Below, one piece after another: positions 41,310 through 48,681 of a stretch of DNA of 64,000 nucleotides. The notes under the pieces were generated by a model that had not been told where the DNA came from, made no database searches, and was given only the letters and a program-made list of their open reading frames with translations. Origin of the DNA: Spirochaetales bacterium (GTDB taxonomy: Bacteria; Spirochaetota; Leptospiria; Leptospirales; Leptonemataceae); contig JACKOY010000001.1 of assembly GCA_024233935.1 (NCBI GenBank), positions 310,001 to 374,000 on the forward strand. Direction: 5' to 3'. The position numbers were made by a program, and so were the translations under genes. How positions within the stretch are numbered: position 1 is the first letter of the stretch; each line of letters begins with the position of its first letter.

Positions 41310-42152
41310 ATGGCACTTAAGAAATTCAAACCCAGAACGAGTTCCCTTCGACAGAAGACCGTACTCGACTACAGCGGGCTCGACAAAGAGCGGCCGCCGA
41401 AGCGGCTCCTGGAGAACCTGAACTATGGTGCCGGTCGCAACAGCGCCGGACGAATCACGATGTGGCACCGGGGCGGTCGTCACAAGCGTCAGTACCGCAA
41501 AATCGATTTCAAGCGCGACAAGCGTGATATTGCTGGTATTGTTACCTCGCTACAGTATGACCCCAATCGGTCCGCCAACATCGCCCTGATTAAGTACAGC
41601 GACGGCGACTTCCGGTTTATTCTGGCGCCGGATGGTCTGGAGAAGGGCGGAGAGGTCAAGGCCGGATCCGGCGTTCCGATACGTCCGGGCAACGCCCTGC
41701 CTCTGGCTGACATTCCCCAGGGCACGGTCGTGCACAACATTGAAATGCAGCCCGGTCGCGGCGGACAGATTGCCCGCGCCGCCGGTTCCTTTGCAACCAT
41801 TGCCGGCATTGATGGCGATCACGCCATCCTGCGTATGCCCTCCGGGGAGATGCGCCGGGTGAACAAGCGTTGCTTCGCAACCGTGGGGCAGGTCGGGAAT
41901 CGTGAGCACAACCTCGTAAGCATCGGTAAGGCCGGTCGCAAGCGCTGGATGGGCCGACGCCCGATTGTGCGCGGTGTGGTCATGAACCCCATCGATCACC
42001 CTCTGGGTGGGGGCGAGGGTAAGTCTTCCGGCGGACGTCATCCTGTGACGCCCTGGGGCAAGCCCACCAAAGGTTATAAAACGCGTAAGAAGAACAAGGG
42101 TTCGGACCGCATGATCATTCAACGGCGCGTGAACAAGCGGATCGGCAGGTAA
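41310..42152 (+). CDS. rplB: 50S ribosomal protein L2, with Leu in place of the conserved His229
   Basis: 280 residues. Conserved parts are GAGRNSAGRITMWHRGGRHKRQYR, the SH3-like domain, and WMGRRPIVRGVVMNPIDHP. The usual HPHGGGEG segment next to the peptidyl transferase centre reads HPLGGGEG: Leu232 (codon CTG at 42003-42005) replaces the near-invariant second histidine (His229 in E. coli). The rest of the region (SSGGRHPVTPWGKPTKGYKTRKKNKGSDRMI) is normal and the gene is intact. L2 joins the subunits and helps tRNA binding. The substitution is noted separately. Confidence 0.98.
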   Translation: MALKKFKPRTSSLRQKTVLDYSGLDKERPPKRLLENLNYGAGRNSAGRITMWHRGGRHKRQYRKIDFKRDKRDIAGIVTSLQYDPNRSANIALIKYSDGDFRFILAPDGLEKGGEVKAGSGVPIRPGNALPLADIPQGTVVHNIEMQPGRGGQIARAAGSFATIAGIDGDHAILRMPSGEMRRVNKRCFATVGQVGNREHNLVSIGKAGRKRWMGRRPIVRGVVMNPIDHPLGGGEGKSSGGRHPVTPWGKPTKGYKTRKKNKGSDRMIIQRRVNKRIGR

Positions 42153-42158
42153 TCTGAC

Positions 42159-42437
42159 ATGAGTAGATCACTGAAAAAAGGGCCGTACGTAGCCGAGCAT
42201 CTCATGAATCGAATCAGCCGTATGAATGTCGACGGCCAGAAGAAGCCTTTCAAGACCTGGTCGCGGCGCTCTACGATTTTTCCCGAGATGATCGGGCACA
42301 CGATTCTGGTGCACAACGGCAACAAGTTCATTCCGGTATACGTGAATGAGAACATGGTCGGTCACAAGCTCGGCGAATTCTCGCCCACGCGGACTTACCG
42401 CGGGCACACGAGCCTGGACAGGAAAGTCAAGAAGTAG
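42159..42437 (+). CDS. rpsS: 30S ribosomal protein S19
   Basis: 92 residues. MSRSLKKGPYVAEHLMNRI, then KKPFKTWSRRSTIFPEMIGHTILVHNGNKFIPVYVNENMVGHKLGEFSPTRTYRGH, match the family throughout. S19 forms part of the 30S head and contacts S13. It is 6 bases after rplB. Confidence 0.98.
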   Translation: MSRSLKKGPYVAEHLMNRISRMNVDGQKKPFKTWSRRSTIFPEMIGHTILVHNGNKFIPVYVNENMVGHKLGEFSPTRTYRGHTSLDRKVKK

Positions 42438-42463
42438 TTACGGATCAGGTCTGAAGCAAAGCA

Positions 42464-42799
42464 ATGGAAACTAAAGCCACAGCGCGATTCTTGATGATCA
42501 GTCCGAGGAAGGTTCGGCTCGTGGCGGACGAGATTCGGGGCTTCTCTTACTCAGAGGCCACGGACATGCTCCGTCATATCCCGAAAAAAGCGGCCGGTCT
42601 TCTGGACAAGGTGCTGCGTTCTGCTCGCGCCAATGCACAGAAGCAAAACGAATCTCTGAGCGACGACTCTTTGTATGTTAAGAAGCTGTACGTCGATGAA
42701 GGGCCCTCGCTGAAACGGTTTCGGCCGCGCGCACGGGGGCGGGGCGTTCGCATCTTGAAGCGAACCAGCCATATCACAGTTGTATTGAGCAACGAATAA
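42464..42799 (+). CDS. rplV: 50S ribosomal protein L22
   Basis: 111 residues. SPRKVRLVADEIRGFSYSEATDMLRHIPKKAAGLLDKVLRSARANA is the globular domain. The extended hairpin (YVDEGPSLKRFRPRARGRGVRILKRTSHITVVLS) reaches into the exit tunnel at the macrolide constriction. It is 26 bases after rpsS and 10 bases before rpsC. Confidence 0.98.
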   Translation: METKATARFLMISPRKVRLVADEIRGFSYSEATDMLRHIPKKAAGLLDKVLRSARANAQKQNESLSDDSLYVKKLYVDEGPSLKRFRPRARGRGVRILKRTSHITVVLSNE

Positions 42800-42809
42800 A
42801 GGTCAATAG

Positions 42810-43487
42810 ATGGGTCAGAAAGTAAATCCAGTCGGCTTGCGCCTCGGTATTACCCGCACATGGGATTCGGTATGGTACGCCCAGGAGGGCTACCGCGAGA
42901 ATCTGCACGAGGACCTCTTGATCCGGCAGTTGATCAACCGTCGCTTCAAGCGCGCCGGCATTGTAAAGATCGTCATCGAGCGTTTCCCGGAGAAGATCAG
43001 CATTAATATTCACACGGTGCGTCCGGGCGTCATCATCGGTCAGAAAGGTTCGAGCATCGAAGCGACCAAAGACGAGCTGAAGAAGCGCATCGCAAAACCG
43101 CTGAGTCTGAGCATTGTCGAAGTTAAGAAGCCGGAAACACTCAGTCAGATCATTGCGGACACAGTGGCCCAGCAGCTGGAACAGCGCATGCCGTTTCGGC
43201 GGGTCATGAAGCAGGCTCTGCGTGGCGCGATGCGGGGCGGAGTCGAAGGCGTTAAGATCAAGGTCTCCGGTCGTTTGAACAACGCCGATATGGCCCGTAC
43301 GGAACAATACAAAGACGGCCGCGTGCCTTTGCATACCTTGCGCGCCCGGGTTGAGTACGCTTTCAGCGAAGCGAAGACTCAGTACGGAATGATCGGCGTC
43401 AAGGTGTGGACCTACCACGGGGATCAAATGCCCGGTGTGGACAAAGAGGAAGAGGATCAGTATGCGGTTAAACGCCGCACGACCTGA
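42810..43487 (+). CDS. rpsC: 30S ribosomal protein S3
   Basis: 225 residues. The N-terminus is MGQKVNPVGLRLGITRTWDS, the KH domain carries VRPGVIIGQKGSSIEATKDELKK, and the C-terminal domain has QALRGAMRGGVEGVKIKVSGRLNNADMARTE. S3 sits at the mRNA entry channel and has helicase-type activity with S4 and S5. It is slightly longer in the tail (DKEEEDQYAVKRRTT) than some homologues. Confidence 0.98.
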   Translation: MGQKVNPVGLRLGITRTWDSVWYAQEGYRENLHEDLLIRQLINRRFKRAGIVKIVIERFPEKISINIHTVRPGVIIGQKGSSIEATKDELKKRIAKPLSLSIVEVKKPETLSQIIADTVAQQLEQRMPFRRVMKQALRGAMRGGVEGVKIKVSGRLNNADMARTEQYKDGRVPLHTLRARVEYAFSEAKTQYGMIGVKVWTYHGDQMPGVDKEEEDQYAVKRRTT

Positions 43488-43497
43488 GGAGTAGGCA

Positions 43498-43911
43498 ATG
43501 CTTTCGCCAAAACGCGTCAAATATCGTAAGCGGCAGCGGGGGCGCCTGAAAGGGCTCTCGACGCGCGGGAATTCCGTTGCGTTCGGTGAATTCGGCCTCA
43601 AGGCGATTACCGCCGGCCGCCTCACCGCCCGTCAGATCGAAGCCGCCCGTCGGGCTATGACGCGCAAAGTCAAGCGCGGCGGAAAAATGTGGATTCGTAT
43701 CTTCCCGGATCAGCCGGTTACAAAGAAGCCCGCCGAAACGCGTATGGGTTCAGGTAAGGGCTCTCCGGAATACTGGGTGGCAAAAATTCTTCCGGGGCGC
43801 GTTCTATTCGAAATGAGCGGCGTTGACGAAGAGCTGGCGCGAGAAGCCTTCCGGGTGGCGGCGCACAAGCTGCCCATTCAAACCACCTTTGTGCGTAAGG
43901 ATATCCTGTAA
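43498..43911 (+). CDS. rplP: 50S ribosomal protein L16
   Basis: 137 residues. LSPKRVKYRKRQRGRLKGLSTRGNSVAFGEFGLKA, RAMTRKVKRGGKMWIRIFPD and the A-site loop TRMGSGKGSPEYWVAKILPGRVLFEMSGV are typical. L16 positions tRNA in the A and P sites. It is 10 bases after rpsC. Confidence 0.98.
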   Translation: MLSPKRVKYRKRQRGRLKGLSTRGNSVAFGEFGLKAITAGRLTARQIEAARRAMTRKVKRGGKMWIRIFPDQPVTKKPAETRMGSGKGSPEYWVAKILPGRVLFEMSGVDEELAREAFRVAAHKLPIQTTFVRKDIL

Positions 43912-43929
43912 TCTTTCAGGGACTGAGTT

Positions 43930-44160
43930 ATGGCTACATCAGTGCACGACATGACAAACGAAGAGCTGACAAAGCAGCTCGATAACGCGCGCAAAGAGTT
44001 GCGTGAGTTGCGGTTCACCTATGCGGTCGCCCGATCCCTCCAGGATCCTGCGCGCATTGGCAAGCTGAAGCGTCAGATTGCACGCGTGCTTACGGTGCAG
44101 ACTGAGCGCAGCAAAGGCATTGAACGCAAAGGCGCGGCCGGGAAATCTAAGGCAGGATAA
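43930..44160 (+). CDS. rpmC: 50S ribosomal protein L29
   Basis: 76 residues. Two helices typical of L29 are visible: MTNEELTKQLDNARKELRELRFTYAVARSLQDPARIGKLKRQIARVLTVQTER. A short Lys/Gly-rich tail (KGIERKGAAGKSKAG) makes it a little longer than usual. L29 lies at the tunnel exit beside L23. Confidence 0.96.
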   Translation: MATSVHDMTNEELTKQLDNARKELRELRFTYAVARSLQDPARIGKLKRQIARVLTVQTERSKGIERKGAAGKSKAG

Positions 44161-44188
44161 ATAACGGGTTCGGACCCGGCAGGCAATC

Positions 44189-44455
44189 ATGGCACATCAT
44201 CATCGCAGCAAAAATTACCGACTCATTCAGGGCCGGGTCGTATCTGACAAGATGGACAAGACCCGCGTCATTCTTGTAGAGCACATTATGATTCATCCGC
44301 TCTTCAAAAAGGCTCTACGACGTTCGAAGCGGATCAAGATTCACGACGAAACGAATCAGGCCAAAGAGGGCGATTTGATTTCCGCGGTAGAAATGCGTCC
44401 GCTGTCGCGCGACAAGCGCCACCGTTTGTTTAAGATTCTGGAGCGCGCGAAATGA
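44189..44455 (+). CDS. rpsQ: 30S ribosomal protein S17
   Basis: 88 residues. The OB-fold pattern is LIQGRVVSDKMDKTRVILVEHIMIHPLFKKALRRSKRIKIHDETNQAKEGDLISAVEMRPLSRDKRHRLFKILERAK. S17 binds the 5' domain of 16S rRNA early in assembly. Its stop overlaps the rplN ATG by 4 bases. Confidence 0.97.
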   Translation: MAHHHRSKNYRLIQGRVVSDKMDKTRVILVEHIMIHPLFKKALRRSKRIKIHDETNQAKEGDLISAVEMRPLSRDKRHRLFKILERAK

Positions 44456-44844
44456 TACAGGTAGAAACGTTTTTGGCGGTTGCGGATAATACCGGCGCTC
44501 GCCGCGTGCAATGCATCAAAGTTCTGGGCGGCACGCGTCGCCGTTACGCAACGGTGGGCGATATCATCGTGGTGGCCGTGAAGGATGCGGTTCCCGCCTA
44601 CGGTCTGAAAGATGGTACCGGCAAGAAGGTGCATAACAAGGCCGTGCAGAAGGCCGTTGTGGTGCGCACACGCAAAGAAGTGCGTCGATCAGACGGTTCT
44701 TATATCCGTTTCGACGACAACGCCTGTGCGATTATCGACGAAAAAATGAATCCGCGTGGAACCCGTATCTTCGGCCCGGTTGCTCGCGAACTGCGAGACC
44801 GCAAGTTCATGAAGATTGTATCGCTCGCGCCGGAGGTACTCTGA
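44452..44844 (+). CDS. rplN: 50S ribosomal protein L14
   Basis: 130 residues, about 8 longer than the usual 122. The extra residues lie in the loop VPAYGLKDGTGKKVHNKAVQKAVVVRT, where most homologues have a shorter VKKGD turn. The rest is standard (DNTGARRVQCIKVLGG, RSDGSYIRFDDNACAIID, GTRIFGPVARELRDRKFMKIVSLAPEVL). L14 contacts L19 and helps form an intersubunit bridge. Confidence 0.97.
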   Translation: MIQVETFLAVADNTGARRVQCIKVLGGTRRRYATVGDIIVVAVKDAVPAYGLKDGTGKKVHNKAVQKAVVVRTRKEVRRSDGSYIRFDDNACAIIDEKMNPRGTRIFGPVARELRDRKFMKIVSLAPEVL

Positions 44845-44864
44845 GGCGCGCCTCGTGAGGGAAT

Positions 44865-45248
44865 ATGGCACGTTCACAGACAGCAACTGATCCGGCTCTG
44901 AAATACCGACGGACCCGGCTCAAGATCGGTGATGAAGTAATCGTCATTGCCGGCAAAGAGAAAGGCAAGCGCGGTCAGATCATGCACGTTGATAAGCGGC
45001 GCGATCGGGTCGTGATTCAGGGCGTGAATCGCATCAAGCGTTTTCAGCGTCCTACCCAGGAGAACCCCCAGGGCGGTTCGATTGAAATTGAGTCGCCGAT
45101 TCACCTTTCGAACGTCATGTTCTACGACTCGAAAACGAAATCGGGCATTCGTATCGGCTATCGCATGGGTGGTCCGGGCGAGCAGAAAGTTCGCATCGGG
45201 CGCAAGGCCGGCGAAGAACGCGAAATCAAGGAAAAGGCGGAGAAGTAA
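44865..45248 (+). CDS. rplX: 50S ribosomal protein L24
   Basis: 127 residues. The KOW motif is in LKIGDEVIVIAGKEKGKRGQIMHVDKRRDRVVIQGVNRIKRFQRPTQENPQGGSIEIESPIHLSNVMFYD. Both ends are extended: about 18 residues before the KOW domain (MARSQTATDPALKYRRTR) and an acidic/basic tail (GRKAGEEREIKEKAEK). L24 starts assembly of the large subunit near the tunnel exit. Confidence 0.97.
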   Translation: MARSQTATDPALKYRRTRLKIGDEVIVIAGKEKGKRGQIMHVDKRRDRVVIQGVNRIKRFQRPTQENPQGGSIEIESPIHLSNVMFYDSKTKSGIRIGYRMGGPGEQKVRIGRKAGEEREIKEKAEK

Positions 45249-45266
45249 GAACCGTCCTTAAGGCAT

Positions 45267-45809
45267 ATGAGCGCACTGTTACAGAAATATAAGAAGGAAA
45301 TCGTGCCGGCTCTTCGAGAGCAGTTCGCGTACGCCTCGGTGATGCAGGTTCCGCGTCTCGAAAAGATCGTGCTGAACGTCGGGATGGGCAGCGCCATTGG
45401 CAACCCGAAGGGGCTTGAAGTGGCTCAGGAAGAGCTCGGCCTCATCACCGGGCAGCGTGCCGTCAAAACCATGGCCCGCAAGTCCATCGCCGGGTTCAAG
45501 TTGCGGGAAGGCATGCCTCTGGGCGCGAAGGTCACCCTGCGCGGGCAGCGCATGTTCGAATTTCTGGAAAGACTGGTCAATGTAGCCCTGCCCCGGGTGC
45601 GGGACTTCAAGGGTCTCAATCCGAAGGGCTTTGACGGTCGGGGAAACTACAATCTGTCCATCAAGGAGCAGATTATTTTTCCCGAGATCGACGTGGACAA
45701 GGTGGATAGTTACCACGGCATGAATATCACCTTCACCACAACGGCGCAAAACGACGAAGAGGGCCTGGCGTTGCTCGAACGCATGGGCTTCCCCTTCCGC
45801 AAGAAATAG
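45267..45809 (+). CDS. rplE: 50S ribosomal protein L5
   Basis: 180 residues. LQKYKKEIVPALREQFAYASVMQVPRLEKIVLNVGMGSA, GQRAVKTMARKSIAGFKLREGMPLGAKVTLRG and DVDKVDSYHGMNITFTTTAQNDEEGLALLERMGFPF are standard. L5 binds 5S rRNA with L18 and contacts the 30S head. Confidence 0.98.
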   Translation: MSALLQKYKKEIVPALREQFAYASVMQVPRLEKIVLNVGMGSAIGNPKGLEVAQEELGLITGQRAVKTMARKSIAGFKLREGMPLGAKVTLRGQRMFEFLERLVNVALPRVRDFKGLNPKGFDGRGNYNLSIKEQIIFPEIDVDKVDSYHGMNITFTTTAQNDEEGLALLERMGFPFRKK

Positions 45810-45826
45810 GTTCGGAGATCATCTAA

Positions 45827-46012
45827 ATGGCAAAGAAGTCACTCATAGAACGGCACAAGCGCAAACCCAAGTTCAAGGTGCGCGCCTACAATCGTTGTCC
45901 GCGCTGCGGGCGCTCACGCGGCTATATGAGCCGCTTTGACCTGTGCCGTATTTGCTTCAGACAGCTGGCGAGCTTTGGTAAGCTGCCGGGTGTTGTAAAA
46001 TCATCATGGTAA
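45827..46012 (+). CDS. rpsN: 30S ribosomal protein S14, zinc-binding type (S14Z)
   Basis: 61 residues, the short zinc form: MAKKSLIERHKRKPKFKVRAYNRCPRCG then LCRICFRQLASFGKLPGVVKSSW. The two Cys pairs (CPRC and CRIC) make the zinc ribbon. No zinc-free paralogue is in the window. S14 sits in the 30S head next to S3 and S10. Confidence 0.98.
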   Translation: MAKKSLIERHKRKPKFKVRAYNRCPRCGRSRGYMSRFDLCRICFRQLASFGKLPGVVKSSW

Positions 46013-46049
46013 TCATTTTGAAAAAGACTGAGAAGAAGGATCGAAGCAT

Positions 46050-46445
46050 ATGAGTTTAACCGATCCCATTGCTGACATGCTAACCCGGTTGCGAAACGCA
46101 TCGCGGGCCAGACATCCTGAAGCGGCTTTCCCGGGCTCCCGGCAGAAGGTGGCCATTCTGGACATACTGAAGCGCGAGGGTTATATCGCTGGCTACGTCG
46201 TGAAGGACGAAGAGAAGAAGCAAAGCATCCAGGTGAAGCTGAAATACGCCGGCCGCGAGCCCGTAATCCGCCAACTGGAGCGCGTTTCCAAGCCCGGACG
46301 CCGTCACTACGTAAACGCCCGTGACCTCAAGCCCGTACGAAATAACATGGGCATCGCGATCGTATCGACCTCCCAGGGGGTCATGACCGGCCGCAAAGCC
46401 AAGAAGCTGAACATCGGCGGAGAAGTGATCTGCCGCGTCTGGTAG
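46050..46445 (+). CDS. rpsH: 30S ribosomal protein S8
   Basis: 131 residues. TDPIADMLTRLRNASRARH, then the C-terminal GIAIVSTSQGVMTGRKAKKLNIGGEVICRVW, are diagnostic. S8 binds helix 21 of 16S rRNA and in enterics represses the spc operon by binding near rplE. Confidence 0.98.
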   Translation: MSLTDPIADMLTRLRNASRARHPEAAFPGSRQKVAILDILKREGYIAGYVVKDEEKKQSIQVKLKYAGREPVIRQLERVSKPGRRHYVNARDLKPVRNNMGIAIVSTSQGVMTGRKAKKLNIGGEVICRVW

Positions 46446-46455
46446 GTATAGAACT

Positions 46456-47004
46456 ATGTCTCGTGTAGGAAATGCTCCGATCAAGCTGCCCTCCGGTGTG
46501 GAACTGAAGGTCCAGGGCACGGCTGTAACGGTAAAAGGCAAGCTCGGAGAGCTAAACTCACCGTTGCCCGAGGGGATCTCTCTTAAAGACGAGGGCGGGC
46601 TGATTTCTCTGGCACGCCGCGATGACAGCCGGGAGATGCGGGCCTTGCACGGGACCGCGCGGGCGCTCCTGAACAACTGTGTTCGCGGCGTAAGCGCTGG
46701 CTGGCAAAAACGCCTGGAGCTGGTGGGTGTTGGCTATCGGGCCCAGATGAAGGGTCAGGACCTCGTGCTCTCTTTGGGCTATTCCCACGAGGTGCGCTAT
46801 TCGATCCCGCAGGGTGTAACTGCTCAGGTTACGGATCAAACCAAGATCGATCTTTCCAGTGTGGATCGTCAGAAGTTGGGCCAGGTCGCCGCCGAGATTC
46901 GCGGGTTGCGTCCGCCAGAGCCATACAAAGGCAAAGGCGTGCGCTACGGCGACGAAAAGGTTCGCCGCAAAGCCGGCAAAGCCGGTAAAGCAGGCAAGAA
47001 GTAA
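46456..47004 (+). CDS. rplF: 50S ribosomal protein L6
   Basis: 182 residues. The two repeated L6 domains are present (SRVGNAPIKLPSGVELKVQGTAVTVKGKLGEL; GVGYRAQMKGQDLVLSLGYSHEVRYSIP), then the signature RGLRPPEPYKGKGVRYGDEKVRRKAGK. The C-terminus ends in a short GKAGKAGKAGKK-type repeat. L6 supports the sarcin-ricin loop region. Confidence 0.98.
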   Translation: MSRVGNAPIKLPSGVELKVQGTAVTVKGKLGELNSPLPEGISLKDEGGLISLARRDDSREMRALHGTARALLNNCVRGVSAGWQKRLELVGVGYRAQMKGQDLVLSLGYSHEVRYSIPQGVTAQVTDQTKIDLSSVDRQKLGQVAAEIRGLRPPEPYKGKGVRYGDEKVRRKAGKAGKAGKK

Positions 47005-47022
47005 GGAACGGAGTCATCAGGC

Positions 47023-47382
47023 ATGGAGAGGCTGGCACATAAACGATTTCGCTTGAGGCGGCGCCGGGTTCGCGTCCGGCAGGCTATTCGCCCGAAGACG
47101 CCGAGGGCGCGCCTGGTTGTGAATCGGTCTAACCGCAATATCAGCGCCCAGATCATCGACGATATCAAAGGTGTCACCCTGTGCGCCGCGACCACCAGTG
47201 AGAAATCATTCGGTGGGGCGGCCCGCAACAAAGAAGCCGCAAAGCGGCTTGGTGAATTGCTTGCGAAACGCGCTGTCGAAAAGGGCGTAAAACAGGTCGT
47301 GCTTGATCGGCGCGGCATGATCTATCACGGACGCATTGCTGCGTTCGCCGAGGCCGCCCGCGAACACGGGCTGGAATTCTAA
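47023..47382 (+). CDS. rplR: 50S ribosomal protein L18
   Basis: 119 residues. The sequence RLRRRRVRVRQAIRPKTPRARLVVNRSNRNISAQIIDDIKGVTLCAATTSEK, then AAKRLGELLAKRAVEKGVKQVVLDRRGMIYHGRIAAFAEAAREHGLEF, fits L18. L18 binds 5S rRNA with L5. Confidence 0.97.
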   Translation: MERLAHKRFRLRRRRVRVRQAIRPKTPRARLVVNRSNRNISAQIIDDIKGVTLCAATTSEKSFGGAARNKEAAKRLGELLAKRAVEKGVKQVVLDRRGMIYHGRIAAFAEAAREHGLEF

Positions 47383-47387
47383 AAGTT

Positions 47388-47906
47388 ATGCTGCAACCCG
47401 GAACAGAACAAGAAAGAGAATTTGTCGAGAAGGTGGTCCGAATTAACCGCGTCTCTAAGGTGGTTAAGGGCGGGCGCCGCTTTTCCTTTAACGCTCTGGC
47501 GGTGGTCGGTGATCAGCGGGGAACCGTTGGCCTCGGGCTCGGTAAAGCCAACGAGGTGCCCGATGCGATCCGCAAGGCCATCGAAACCGCCCGACGAACA
47601 ATGCTTCAGGTGAACCTCACTCACAAAGGCACCTTGCCCCATGAAGTGCGTGGACGCTATAAGTCGACGCGGGTGATGTTACGGCCGGCCACTCCCGGAA
47701 CCGGCATCATCGCAGGCGAGGCGGTTCGATCCGTCGTTGAGCAGGCGGGCATTCGGGACGTTCTGACAAAAGTGGTGGGTTCAAAGAACACGATCAACGT
47801 GGTTCAGGCCACCATCGAGGCTTTGCGTCACCTGGAGACTCCCATACAGTCGGCGCGCAAACGGGCGATCTCACTTCCGCAGTTGTTCGGGCACACTTTC
47901 GACTGA
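47388..47906 (+). CDS. rpsE: 30S ribosomal protein S5
   Basis: 172 residues. EFVEKVVRINRVSKVVKGGRRFSFNALAVVGDQRGTVGLGLGKANEVPDAIRKAIETARR is the S5 double-stranded-RNA-binding-like domain, followed by the second domain (RPATPGTGIIAGEAVRSVVEQAGIRDVLTKVVGSKNTINVVQATIEALRHL). S5 influences decoding accuracy and mRNA unwinding. It is 5 bases after rplR. Confidence 0.98.
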   Translation: MLQPGTEQEREFVEKVVRINRVSKVVKGGRRFSFNALAVVGDQRGTVGLGLGKANEVPDAIRKAIETARRTMLQVNLTHKGTLPHEVRGRYKSTRVMLRPATPGTGIIAGEAVRSVVEQAGIRDVLTKVVGSKNTINVVQATIEALRHLETPIQSARKRAISLPQLFGHTFD

Positions 47907-47919
47907 GGACGCATCTGAA

Positions 47920-48105
47920 ATGGCAGAACGCAAAGTAATCGTAACCCTGGAGCGCAGCGCGATCGGCACCAAGCCGGCACACCGCGCCACTGTTCGGGCG
48001 CTGGGCCTTCGCAAGCGTGGTGCGCGGCGCGAACATGTAATGACTCCCGCCGTGGCAGGCATGATCAAACAGGTCGGCTATCTGCTGCGCGTAGAGGAGG
48101 CCTGA
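47920..48105 (+). CDS. rpmD: 50S ribosomal protein L30
   Basis: 61 residues. VTLERSAIGTKPAHRATVRALGLRKRGARREHVMTPAVAGMIKQVGYLLRVEE is the compact L30 fold. Its gene is 13 bases after rpsE and 7 bases before rplO, the usual place in the spc operon. Confidence 0.95.
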   Translation: MAERKVIVTLERSAIGTKPAHRATVRALGLRKRGARREHVMTPAVAGMIKQVGYLLRVEEA

Positions 48106-48112
48106 GAAAATA

Positions 48113-48664
48113 ATGGCTGAAAAAGAAGAAATCCTTGGATACGCCTCGCTGCTTCCCGAGAAGCGCAAGGCCAAACTGAAGCGTGTGGTAGCCCACGAGC
48201 AACTTGCGCCCCCGGAAGGGAGCCGTAAGTTGCGCAATCGTGTTGGGCGTGGCCACGCAACCGGAAACGGAAAGACCTCTGGAAAAGGCCACAAGGGTCA
48301 GAAAGCCCGGGCCGGATATTCGTATCGGGCTGGTTTTGAAGGCGGGCAAATGCCCCTGCACAGACGTCTGCCCAAACGCGGTTTCCGCCAGTTTGGTCGT
48401 GTGGAGTTCCAGTTGGTGAACCTGTATCGCATAGCGAAAGCGGGCCTGACCGGCGCCATAGACCCGGAACTGCTGGAGAAGCGCGGATTGATCCGAGACG
48501 CAAAAGGCCTGGTGAAAATCCTGGGCACTGGCGAAGTCAAAGGCAGCCTGCAACTCACAGCAGATGCTTTTTCGGAAGGCGCACGCAGTCAGGTGGAGGC
48601 CGCCGGCGGCAAATGCGTGATTCGAGAGCGGGTGATCGCGGAGGGCTCCACACAGTCCGCGTGA
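48113..48664 (+). CDS. rplO: 50S ribosomal protein L15 with N-terminal extension
   Basis: 183 residues, about 35 more than the usual 145-150. The canonical start GSRKLRNRVGRGHATGNGKTSGKGHKGQKAR begins only at about residue 37. It is preceded by a charged stretch, MAEKEEILGYASLLPEKRKAKLKRVVAHEQLAPPE. A second in-frame start giving the normal length is not evident. The rest (GGQMPLHRRLPKRGFRQFGRVEFQLVNLYRIAKAG) is normal. L15 is a late assembly protein near the centre of the large subunit. Confidence 0.96.
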   Translation: MAEKEEILGYASLLPEKRKAKLKRVVAHEQLAPPEGSRKLRNRVGRGHATGNGKTSGKGHKGQKARAGYSYRAGFEGGQMPLHRRLPKRGFRQFGRVEFQLVNLYRIAKAGLTGAIDPELLEKRGLIRDAKGLVKILGTGEVKGSLQLTADAFSEGARSQVEAAGGKCVIRERVIAEGSTQSA

Positions 48665-48681
48665 CTGTGACCTCGTAAAGA

